Shown here: piece after piece, positions 8,275-16,256 of the stretch
Position numbering within the stretch: the first letter of the stretch is position 1
Layout: every line of letters starts with the position of its first letter
Source: Ideonella sp.
GTDB lineage: Bacteria; Pseudomonadota; Gammaproteobacteria; Burkholderiales; Burkholderiaceae_C
Reading direction: 5' to 3'
NCBI GenBank assembly: GCA_015075165.1
Contig: JABTUY010000006.1
Location: 186,001-250,000, forward strand
Length of the DNA: 64,000 bases
Notes under the pieces: generated by a model
Told to the model about the DNA's origin: nothing
Seen by the model: only the letters and a program-made list of their open reading frames with translations
Databases searched by the model: none
Position numbers and translations under genes: made by a program

Positions 8275-11200
8275 CGCTTCCTCTCCGTCACGGCCGCCTT
8301 CATGTGCACGCCCCAGGTGCCGTTGCGCACGGCGGTACCGGCCGTAGCGGTCCTGAAATCGCACCCCATGTCGTAGGCCAGGCGGTGCACGCCGGCCGCC
8401 AGCGCCGGCAGCACCACCTGCACGTTGCGTCGCAAGATGCTGCGCGTGCCCGCGCCGGCCGCGGTCAGCACGTACTTGATCGGCTGGTCCGGGTCGAAGT
8501 GCACCTCCGAGCCATCGAGCGGGCCGGTGGGATCGAGCCGAATGCGTGTGTAGAACCGCGTATGGTCGTAGGCCGCGCCGCTGGTGCTGTCGACGTTCAT
8601 CTCGAACTCCAGGTCGACCACCACCTCAGAATCGCCGCGCGCCAACACGAACGCGAAGAACGGCCAGCCGTTGCTCGCGGCCAAGCCGTTCGCACCGCTG
8701 AAAGGCGAGTCGGTGAACTGCCGCTCATCGAACACCGTGGTGGCGCTCGCCGCCTCCATGCCCAGCTGCTGCGTGCCAATCACCGCCAGCAGCTCCTTCA
8801 GCGAAGGCTCGCTGCCATCGCACTGCTCGAACCGCGGCCGGTCCAGCCGCAGCTTGTGCCCGGCGATCGTCTCGTAGTACTGGTACGCGCGGTGCACGTT
8901 CACCGTGGCCGCGGCGTCCCACTTGAAGTCGGGCTCGGCGAACACGCGCTCGCCGGTCACGCCGTCGTACAGGCCGCCCATCGAGAGCTGCGCGCCCGCG
9001 TAGCTGGCCGGCAGGATGTAGCCCACCGAGAGATACCAGCGCCCGGGCACCAGGCTCGCCTTGGTGCGCGCCGTGAAGTACGGGTTGGTGTTCAGCGCGC
9101 CGCTCGGGATGTCGCGCACCTGGTTGTTCGCCGCGGCGCCGTGGTATACGTTGCCGGCGCCCGCCTCGAGCGGGCACAGCGCCAGAACCGAGCGATACAT
9201 CTTGGTCGGGTCGATCGCCACCGGCTCGCTGTCCCAGCCGCCGCTGGCGTCGTTGCCGCCGTCGCTGGTGCACTCCCACACCGGCCCGGTGCTGCCGTCG
9301 GCGCGCACCGCCACCACGATCGCGTTCTCGCTCGAGTAACCAATGGCAGAAAACCCCGGCTGCGAGCCCGAGCTGCCCAGCGTCCAGCGCGAGCTGTCGA
9401 GCAGGTTGCGCAGCAGCCGCGTGTCGCTGGTGATGCGGCCCATGCTGTCGTACAGGTTCGAGCCCGCCATCGCCGCCGAGCGCGTCACCACGAAGCGCAG
9501 GCCGCGCACCGAGCCGCCGCGCGCGTACAGCCCCACGCCCAGGAACAATGCCGCCGCCACCGCGCCCACGAACTTGGTGCGCAGCGCCGTGCCGTTGCGC
9601 CGCCACACATAGTTGGCGCCGTCGTACTCGATCGACAGCACGTCGCCCACCGCGCAGCTGCCCAGAAACGCCGTACTCGAGCCTGCCTCGTAGGCATAGA
9701 GCGCGCCGTTGGAGTGGTACAGCGCGTGGTCGAACTGCGCATACCCGGTGCCGGTGGGCGCCGAGTCGATGCTCACCATCTGGTACACGTCGCCCGCGAT
9801 CGCGTCGACCACCCACGAGGCATAGCAGCCGCCCGTGTAGCCGTCGCGCGAGCGCGCGTTGGCGTCCCAGCCGAACGTGGCGCCGCCGCTCTTGGTCACC
9901 GCGTTGCCGGCGATCGTGCAGTTGGCCACGTTCACCAGCGCCAGGTCCACGGTGGCGTTCAGGTCGCCGGTGTAGCTGTAGTCGGCCAGCGAGCGCGGCG
10001 TAGCCGACGAGCCCGTCACCAGCAGCTTGCCCTGCGCGTCGATCGCGAAGGCGATGTCGGTCCATGCGTTGGTGTCGTTGTCCACCGCGCCCTGGTAGGC
10101 CTCGAAACCCTGGCCCTCGCCGCAGCCCGGCACCGCCACCAGCACATAGGCCGCGCGGGACTTGAACTGCGGCGAGCCGAACACCGCGCGGCTCGCGCCG
10201 CAGCGGTACATCGCCGCCTCGAGCCCGCCGGCCAGGCGGTTGGCTTGCGGCTCGTCGTGCGAGCGCACCACCACGATGCGGTCGGCCTGCAGCGCGTTCA
10301 GCAGGTCCGCCATCTGCCCGGCCGCGCTCACGTTGCCGTACACATCGAATGGCACGCCGAACACCAGCGTGCCGCTCACGCGGTCGAAGGCGTTCACCAC
10401 GTAGCTGCGCGCCACACCCGAAAGCGAGCCCTGCTCGTCGTACAGCCCCGGCGCCGCCGGCGCCTGGCCGAGCGCGCTCAAGCCCGCCGCTACTGCGCGG
10501 TACAGCCGCGGCCGCTGCTGCACATCAGCCCACTGCTGCTGCGTGTTCAAGATCGCGCTCGGCCCCAGCAGGTCGTTCAGGCCCGGCTCGCTGCCGTCGA
10601 CCACGTGCACCGCCGGCTTGCCGAACAGCAGCTGCGCGCCGGCGCTGGCGTAGTACTGGTACGCCCGCGTGGCCACGCGGGTGAGCCCCGCATGCCAGTT
10701 GAAGTTCAGGCCGCCGGCAATCTGCTCGCCCGTGGTCATGTCGAAGATGCCCGCGCCGGCGTGGCTCAGGCCCGTCTGCCCGGCCGGGAACACAAACCCC
10801 ACCAGCAGGTACCAGCGCCCGAGCGGCAGCGCCGCGGCCGTTGCGAAGTACGGGTTCGCATCGAGCACGCTGCCGTTGAGCGTGTCCACCACCGTATCGC
10901 GGCCCGCTTCGCCGCCCGGGCCCCAGTACACGTTGGCATCGCCGCCCACGCGTTTCACCGGCAGCGCAAAGCGCCAGGTCTTGGTGGTGTCCACCACCAG
11001 GTCGTTGCCCGCGCGCGGCGGGCCATACGAATCCCAGCCGCCGCTCTCCTGACCATTGGTGCCCGCCGTGGCCAGCCACAGCGCTTCCATCGCACCGTGC
11101 GGGCCCAGCCCCCACACAAAGCTGTTGACGTCGCCGTCCACGCTGACGTTCTGCGCCCACTGAATCGCCGCCCCCGGCGCCCACCAGGTGGCATCCATCA

Positions 11201-13403
11201 GGTTCGGCCCGCGCACGTCGAGCTTGCCGCCGCCGGCCACCGTCACCAGGCCCGGCAGCGGCGGCGACGTGTTGCCCAGCGCGTTCTGGCTGCGCAGCTG
11301 CACGTCGAGCGTGCCCGGCGCCAGGCCGTCGATGTCCACGCTGTTCGCGCTCTGCGGGGGCAGATCGCTCCAGCTGCCGGCGTTGAGCCGCCAGCTCAGC
11401 AGGTACAGCAGCCCCGGCTCCGGCTGCGGCCACGACAGCGTGATGCGCGAGCGGTAGAGTTGCCCGGCGCGATACACGGTTTCGGTGCTGGCAAGGCTGG
11501 CCGGCCGCGGCGGCACCAGCGAGAGCCGGCTCACCGGCCGCTGGTCGAGCTTGAGGCCCAGCTCGATTGCGTCGTACTTGCTCGGGTTGTGCGCCATCGC
11601 GTTGATGCGGTAGCGGTTGGCGCCTTTCACCTCCTGCACCGTCAGGCAGCGCCACGTGGTGGCCGCGATCGCGTCGCTCTCCAGCACCCACACCGTCTGC
11701 TGCGCCGGCGGCGCCGAGAACGGCGCGCTCACCGTCAGCACGCTCGCCATGCCGGCCGGCGTGGTCACCGTGCGCGTCTCGGTCAGCAGCTTCGAGGGCG
11801 TGGCCGGGTCGGGCTGCAGCACGCTGAGCGTGTAGGTCTCGCCGGCGGCCAGCGTCACCGGCGCATCGAGCGTCACCGTGGTGGCCGTGGCCGCCTGCAC
11901 GCGCCCGCCCAGGCGCTCACCCTGCTCGTTGGGGTCGGCAATGCGAAACACCTGGCCCGGCGCCACCGCCACGCCGTCCGAGCCCACCTCGAAGCTCACC
12001 ACATCGCCCTCGAGCTGCTCGCTGTGGCGCGCCCAGCGGCACGCCCGCGCCGCCTGGCCGCGGCTGGTCAGCCCCAGCGGCCGCAGCTCCACGCTGCGTA
12101 GGCCGTAGCGCGCCACCAGCGCCTCGTCGATGTAGATCTCGGGCACCGCCTGGCCGAACAGCGTGATGTCGTTCCACCAGCACACCCACATCGAGTGCTG
12201 CGTCTTCTCGCTCGTGTCGGCGTAGGTGAACAGGCCCTGGTACACGTTGGCCGGCGTGAACAGGTGCACCGGGTCCGACGGCGCATCCTGCGCATACGTC
12301 ACACCGCCGGCGCACCAATAGGCCATGCCGCGGAAGATGGCCACCAGGTCCTGCACCACCTTGTAGGCCTCTTCGGCCACCTCGAGGTTCACGTTGCAGG
12401 TGAAGCGCGGCTCCGTGCCGCCGCGGCCGTCGGGCACCAGCGCATCGCAGTACTGCGCAATCGCGTACAGCGCCCACTTGTCCTGCAGCGCCGCCGGCAC
12501 GAACTGCCCCAGCCCGTAGCGCTCGTGCTGCACCAGGTCGTACACCGCCCAGGCCGGGTTGTTCGTCCAGGCCGGCTTGAAGGTGCCGCTCCACACGCCG
12601 CTGTAGACGCGCGTCAGCGGGTCGTAGTTGGCCGGCACGTTCACCACCTGGCCGAGCCAGTCGAACGCCACCGTGGGAATGCGCCCGAAGTGCTGCGCGT
12701 TCACGCGCAGCCGCGCCACCGCGCTGTTGGGGTAGCGCAGCTTGATCGAGCTGATCTCGGTGTAGCTCTGCCAGCTGAAGCGGTTGGCCACCGTGGCGCT
12801 GGCCGGGTCGGCGCTCACGCGGCGCACCCGCACGTCCCACGGCGCCGCGCCGGTCAGCTCGAGCTTCACCGCGGTGGCGTACAGGCTCGTCGTCTTGCCG
12901 TCGATCACCTCGCGGTGGCGCTCCACATAGCCGCCGCCGGCGCTTTGCACATCCACCGCCCACTCGAACGAGCTGCCCGAGAGGTCGCCGCTCTCGGGGT
13001 TCTGGTAGGTGAGCTGCGGCACGCCGATGGTCACGCGCACGTGATCCACCTGCGCATCGGTGATCGTGCGCACCACCGGCGTCGCGTGGTCCACCTGCAG
13101 GCCCACCGCCTGCTCGTTCTGCACCGCGTCGAGCCCGTCGATCACCGGCTGGCCCTGCGTGCCCACCACGTAGGCGAACTCCACGTCGCTGAAGTTGCGC
13201 GAGCCGTCGGCGTTCTCCACCGGCACCTTGTCGAGGTACACGCTCTTCAGCCCGTTGACCAGGCCCTGCGCCTGGCCCTCGCTGATGAGCATCACCACCT
13301 CGGCGATCTGCGTGCTGCGCAGGCTGTCGGCCGCCTCCTGCGGCGCGCGGCCGCCGCCCTTCTTGCGGCCCTCGACCACCATCGGCAGGCGTGCGCGGCT
13401 CAC
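8271..13403 (-). CDS. Tail tip host-specificity protein J (lambda gpJ-like)
   Basis: This 1,710-residue protein closes the tail tip. The start is GTG 13403, overlapping the end of the I gene (GTGA). The first 650 residues or so are the lambda J core (ADSLRSTQIAEVVMLISEG at the N-terminus, VPEIYIDEALVARYGLRSVE later). An FN3-like domain follows (about 650-730). Then comes a domain present twice (about 730-953 and 1331-1549), each copy ending in RAYQYYE/A and DGSEPxLxxLL. Between the copies are an ILEI/FAM3-like domain (about 993-1114) and a lectin-like sandwich (about 1130-1300). J binds the receptor in lambda; the added domains suggest carbohydrate or surface binding here. Confidence 0.9.
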   Translation of the reverse strand: MSRARLPMVVEGRKKGGGRAPQEAADSLRSTQIAEVVMLISEGQAQGLVNGLKSVYLDKVPVENADGSRNFSDVEFAYVVGTQGQPVIDGLDAVQNEQAVGLQVDHATPVVRTITDAQVDHVRVTIGVPQLTYQNPESGDLSGSSFEWAVDVQSAGGGYVERHREVIDGKTTSLYATAVKLELTGAAPWDVRVRRVSADPASATVANRFSWQSYTEISSIKLRYPNSAVARLRVNAQHFGRIPTVAFDWLGQVVNVPANYDPLTRVYSGVWSGTFKPAWTNNPAWAVYDLVQHERYGLGQFVPAALQDKWALYAIAQYCDALVPDGRGGTEPRFTCNVNLEVAEEAYKVVQDLVAIFRGMAYWCAGGVTYAQDAPSDPVHLFTPANVYQGLFTYADTSEKTQHSMWVCWWNDITLFGQAVPEIYIDEALVARYGLRSVELRPLGLTSRGQAARACRWARHSEQLEGDVVSFEVGSDGVAVAPGQVFRIADPNEQGERLGGRVQAATATTVTLDAPVTLAAGETYTLSVLQPDPATPSKLLTETRTVTTPAGMASVLTVSAPFSAPPAQQTVWVLESDAIAATTWRCLTVQEVKGANRYRINAMAHNPSKYDAIELGLKLDQRPVSRLSLVPPRPASLASTETVYRAGQLYRSRITLSWPQPEPGLLYLLSWRLNAGSWSDLPPQSANSVDIDGLAPGTLDVQLRSQNALGNTSPPLPGLVTVAGGGKLDVRGPNLMDATWWAPGAAIQWAQNVSVDGDVNSFVWGLGPHGAMEALWLATAGTNGQESGGWDSYGPPRAGNDLVVDTTKTWRFALPVKRVGGDANVYWGPGGEAGRDTVVDTLNGSVLDANPYFATAAALPLGRWYLLVGFVFPAGQTGLSHAGAGIFDMTTGEQIAGGLNFNWHAGLTRVATRAYQYYASAGAQLLFGKPAVHVVDGSEPGLNDLLGPSAILNTQQQWADVQQRPRLYRAVAAGLSALGQAPAAPGLYDEQGSLSGVARSYVVNAFDRVSGTLVFGVPFDVYGNVSAAGQMADLLNALQADRIVVVRSHDEPQANRLAGGLEAAMYRCGASRAVFGSPQFKSRAAYVLVAVPGCGEGQGFEAYQGAVDNDTNAWTDIAFAIDAQGKLLVTGSSATPRSLADYSYTGDLNATVDLALVNVANCTIAGNAVTKSGGATFGWDANARSRDGYTGGCYASWVVDAIAGDVYQMVSIDSAPTGTGYAQFDHALYHSNGALYAYEAGSSTAFLGSCAVGDVLSIEYDGANYVWRRNGTALRTKFVGAVAAALFLGVGLYARGGSVRGLRFVVTRSAAMAGSNLYDSMGRITSDTRLLRNLLDSSRWTLGSSGSQPGFSAIGYSSENAIVVAVRADGSTGPVWECTSDGGNDASGGWDSEPVAIDPTKMYRSVLALCPLEAGAGNVYHGAAANNQVRDIPSGALNTNPYFTARTKASLVPGRWYLSVGYILPASYAGAQLSMGGLYDGVTGERVFAEPDFKWDAAATVNVHRAYQYYETIAGHKLRLDRPRFEQCDGSEPSLKELLAVIGTQQLGMEAASATTVFDERQFTDSPFSGANGLAASNGWPFFAFVLARGDSEVVVDLEFEMNVDSTSGAAYDHTRFYTRIRLDPTGPLDGSEVHFDPDQPIKYVLTAAGAGTRSILRRNVQVVLPALAAGVHRLAYDMGCDFRTATAGTAVRNGTWGVHMKAAVTERKR

Positions 13404-14113
13404 CAGTCGCCCCCCCCGCCACCGCCGGGGTCGCCGGGCGTCGGGCCCTGCTGGTCGGCCGGCAGGTCTTGCGGCGGCATCGGCACCGGCGGCGCCGCCA
13501 GCAGCAGCCGCTCGGTGGCGATGCCGCTCGAGATCACCGCGCCGCCGCACACCACGCGGCCATAGCGCAGCGCCACCGGCAGCCCCTGCTGCGTGGTGTT
13601 CACCGGGCCATCGAAGTAGTAGCTCGGCTGGTTCTCGGGCCGCGGCTGCGTGTTCACGCTGCGCGCGCCCAGCATCTGCACCACGCCGCCGAGCGCCATC
13701 GCCATGCCGATCTGCGAGCCGTAGGTGGAGATCGCCGCGGCATAGGCGCCCGTCTGGCCGGACACCGCGCCGGCCAGGTACGGCGCGAAGTACCAGATCG
13801 CCGCGCCGATGATCACCTGCAGCAGGCCTTGCTGCTTGGCACCGACCACCGCCGGCACCACGCAGATCGGCTCGCGGTGGCTCACCGGCGCATCGAGCTG
13901 CGCGGCGCCGATGCTGTTGGCCGGCCGCCGCTGGCCCACGAACACGTGCACCCCGGGCTCGTGCGCCAGCACCGCCGCTGCGAAGCCCGGCACCACCACG
14001 CCAAGTGCATGCAGCGCCTCGCGCGCGCTGGCCACCGCCAGCCGGTGGCGGCGGCCGAAGCGCGCGCCCAGCGCACCGTACAGGCGCACCTCGGTCAGCG
14101 CGGCCGCGGTCAT
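13400..14113 (-). CDS. Tail assembly protein I (lambda gpI-like)
   Basis: The 237-residue protein begins with a ubiquitin-like part (EVRLYGALGARFGRRHRLAVASA). A hydrophobic, glycine-rich middle follows (IIGAAIWYFAPYLAGAVSG), as in lambda tail assembly protein I. The C-terminus ends in a proline/glycine run. It is needed in lambda for tail-tip assembly and is not found in the virion. It overlaps K (ATGA) upstream and J (GTGA) downstream, preserving the K-I-J order of lambda. Confidence 0.85.
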   Translation of the reverse strand: MTAAALTEVRLYGALGARFGRRHRLAVASAREALHALGVVVPGFAAAVLAHEPGVHVFVGQRRPANSIGAAQLDAPVSHREPICVVPAVVGAKQQGLLQVIIGAAIWYFAPYLAGAVSGQTGAYAAAISTYGSQIGMAMALGGVVQMLGARSVNTQPRPENQPSYYFDGPVNTTQQGLPVALRYGRVVCGGAVISSGIATERLLLAAPPVPMPPQDLPADQQGPTPGDPGGGGGGDW

Positions 14114-14925
14114 GGCGCAGCCTCCAGCAACGATCGATGCCGCATCACCGCCGTGCAGTGCCGCAGCCAGTAGCCGCCCCACGGGTCGTGCGCGCTCAGC
14201 CGGCCATACAGGTGGTGCAGGATCGAGTCCACCCCGTGCACCGGCCCCACGAACACCGCCGCATGGTTCTCGCAGCGCGCCGCCACCTGCATCAGCAGCG
14301 CGTCGTGCAGCCGCAGCTCAGTGGCGCCGTCGGCGCGGCCGGCGGGCCGGCCCAGGTCGACGAAGCCGGCCTCGGCAAAGTGCTTGCGGTACAGGTCTTC
14401 GCCGCGGTCCCACCAGCCGTCGGCGCGCTCGAAGTCGGGCAGCGCGATCCCCAGGCGCTCGGCGTAGTAGTCGCGCACCAGGCTGTAGCAGTCCACCACG
14501 CCGTGGTGGAACTGCCGGCCCAGCAGCGGCAGCGGCCGGTGCGGCCACAGCGTGCTCCACGTGGTGCCCGGCACCGCCACGATGAACCACGGCAGCCCGC
14601 TGGCGTGGCACATGGCGCGGTCGGCGTCGCTTGCGTGCGCGTCGCCGTCGGGGTGGCTGTGCACCACCGCCACCACCGGGTGCGCGTCTTCCACCGCGGC
14701 CCAGTCGCGCGGGTCGATGCGAAACGCATCGCCGGCCGCGGCCGCGGCGTTGCGGCAGCGGTGGTAGGCCAGCGCACCGTTGGCCGCGCGTGCCAGCAGC
14801 CCGCAGGCCTCGCGCGGGTAGCACTGCAGCGCATGCTCCAGCACCGCGTGGTACAGACGCACGAAGCCCGGCACCACGCCCTCGAACGGCGCGTTGCCGC
14901 CTTGATCGGCCGCGCGCTCACGCAT
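14110..14925 (-). CDS. Tail tip peptidase K (JAB/MPN plus NlpC/P60 domains)
   Basis: The 271-residue protein is a two-domain enzyme like lambda gpK. The N-terminal JAB metalloprotease domain has PREACGLL (Glu39) and the JAMM motif VHSHPDGDAHASDAD (His89, His91, Asp102). The C-terminal NlpC/P60 domain has VVDCYSLVRDYY (Cys146 as nucleophile) and a later ENHAAVFV with the probable catalytic His. It likely cuts peptidoglycan during entry and assists tail-tip assembly. It overlaps L upstream by 8 bp and I downstream. Confidence 0.9.
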   Translation of the reverse strand: MRERAADQGGNAPFEGVVPGFVRLYHAVLEHALQCYPREACGLLARAANGALAYHRCRNAAAAAGDAFRIDPRDWAAVEDAHPVVAVVHSHPDGDAHASDADRAMCHASGLPWFIVAVPGTTWSTLWPHRPLPLLGRQFHHGVVDCYSLVRDYYAERLGIALPDFERADGWWDRGEDLYRKHFAEAGFVDLGRPAGRADGATELRLHDALLMQVAARCENHAAVFVGPVHGVDSILHHLYGRLSAHDPWGGYWLRHCTAVMRHRSLLEAAP

Positions 14926-15868
14926 TGCGGATCACCCCCGCGCCAGGGAAGCCGCCGAAGCTCAGCTCGTTGTTGGGCCACTGACGCAGCCGGCAGCTCG
15001 ACAGGCGGTGGCCGCACTTGTCTTCGGCCAGCAGCGCGGTGGCGGTGTCGTCTTCCTTGGCCACCGGCGCGCCGGTGTAGCCGCAATCGGGGCCGCGGTA
15101 GATCCACGGACAGAAGCCGTGCACGATCTGCCGTCGCGGCAGCATCACGCCGGCCACGTCCATCGGGCTGGCCAGCTCGTAGACCACCATCGTGCGATCG
15201 CGCTGCACCTGGCGGTCGAGGTGGTACACGTCGTCGGGGTAGTGCGCGTCCGGGTCGGCGCCGGGGTTCACGCCGCCGGCAAAGTTCACGGCATCCAGGT
15301 ACTTGGCCAGCGTGCGCCGGCGCGTCAGCTTGGCGCCCTTCAGGCCCTTGTACTGGCGGATCAGCACCCCCATCAGCCCGAGCACGTTGGCCACGCGCAG
15401 CGTCGGCCGCGGCAGCGGCCCCTGGCCGCTCAGCTCGAAGCCCTCCACCTCGATCGGAAACGGCTGGTACGTCACGCCCTGCCACACCACCGGCGCCACC
15501 AGCTCGTTGCGCCCGCTGTGAAACGTGAGCACATCGCCGCCCAGCATCGTGGCGTCGAGCTCGTACAGCTCGACCACCGCCGCGTGCTGCAGCCGCGCCA
15601 GGTTCAGCGCCAGGTGCGGGTACTGCGGCCCCGGGTCGGCCGCCACGCCCAGCGTGCCGCCCGCGCTCGCCTGGCCCGCCGCCGCACCGGCCAGCGGCTT
15701 GGCCGTGCCGCCAGCCAGCCCCGCGCTCGCCTGGCCAGCCGCAGCACCGGCCAGCGGCTTGCCCAGCGCCAGCGCCGCGGCGGCGGCGGCCGCAGCGGCC
15801 GCATCGCCCTCGAGCGCGGCCGCCGGCGGCCCGCCATGCAGCAGCAGAAAGCGCGCCGGTGTCAGCAT
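14918..15868 (-). CDS. Minor tail protein L (lambda gpL-like) with repeat-bearing N-terminal extension
   Basis: The 316-residue protein's last 230 residues or so match lambda gpL. The L domain starts near AAVVELYELDATML and includes CPWIYRGPDCGYTG and later cysteines that fit the Fe-S-type cluster known in L. The first 95 residues are a low-complexity extension containing two copies of KPLAGAAAGQASAG 20 residues apart. Lambda L lacks this. The ATG at 15868 is the only reasonable start: the ATG overlapping the M stop at 15900 opens only a 12-codon frame. Confidence 0.85.
   Translation of the reverse strand: MLTPARFLLLHGGPPAAALEGDAAAAAAAAAALALGKPLAGAAAGQASAGLAGGTAKPLAGAAAGQASAGGTLGVAADPGPQYPHLALNLARLQHAAVVELYELDATMLGGDVLTFHSGRNELVAPVVWQGVTYQPFPIEVEGFELSGQGPLPRPTLRVANVLGLMGVLIRQYKGLKGAKLTRRRTLAKYLDAVNFAGGVNPGADPDAHYPDDVYHLDRQVQRDRTMVVYELASPMDVAGVMLPRRQIVHGFCPWIYRGPDCGYTGAPVAKEDDTATALLAEDKCGHRLSSCRLRQWPNNELSFGGFPGAGVIRNA
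15661..15761. repeat. 60-bp-period direct repeat in gene L
   Basis: A 41-bp unit starting CCGCGCTCGCCTGGCC occurs at 15661 and 15721 with two mismatches. The period is exactly 60 bp, or 20 residues. It encodes KPLAGAAAGQASAG twice on the minus strand and matches the 20-residue repeat of the large fibre protein. Confidence 0.9.
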
Positions 15869-15896
15869 CGCAACAGCAGCCCCGGGCCCGGCGCCG

Positions 15897-16238
15897 TCAT
15901 GGCTCGAACCTCTGCTCGAATCGCACCGCCACATCCACCAGGCCCACGCGGTCGGTGAGCGAGCGCTTGAAGCTGGTGCACTTGAACTTCAGCGCCGTGC
16001 TCTGCCCGGGCGGCACCCAGTCGAACAGCACGCGGCCCAGGCCCGGCCGCACGAACGCCTCGATCTCGTCGGCAACTTCGGTGTCGATCGCGGTGAACGG
16101 CACGTCCCACACCTGGCGCACCGGGTTCAGCCCGGCATCGGCGCGCTGCTCGTAGCCGTCGCCGAACTGCGTGGCCACCACCGCGGCCTGCAGCTCCATC
16201 GTGGCGCCAGGGCTCTCCACCCACACGAAGTCGGCCAT
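15897..16238 (-). CDS. Minor tail protein M (lambda gpM-like)
   Basis: The 113-residue beta-rich protein starts MADFVWVESPGATMELQAAV, has the family motif TQFGDGYEQRADAGLNP, and ends with a WVPPGQ...KFKCTSFKR segment. This is the Phage_min_tail (gpM) pattern. It joins the tip to the tape measure and tube. It lies 18 bp after the tape measure gene and precedes L, as in lambda (H-M-L-K-I-J). Confidence 0.88.
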   Translation of the reverse strand: MADFVWVESPGATMELQAAVVATQFGDGYEQRADAGLNPVRQVWDVPFTAIDTEVADEIEAFVRPGLGRVLFDWVPPGQSTALKFKCTSFKRSLTDRVGLVDVAVRFEQRFEP

Positions 16239-16256
16239 CGCGCGCGCCCCCTCGCG

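Noticed and set aside
8304-12101. A 1,265-codon plus-strand open frame opposite gene J
   Set aside because: It is rich in Arg, His and Ala with no recognisable domain, a mirror of GC-rich codons on the other strand; J on the minus strand has clear domains and start coupling.
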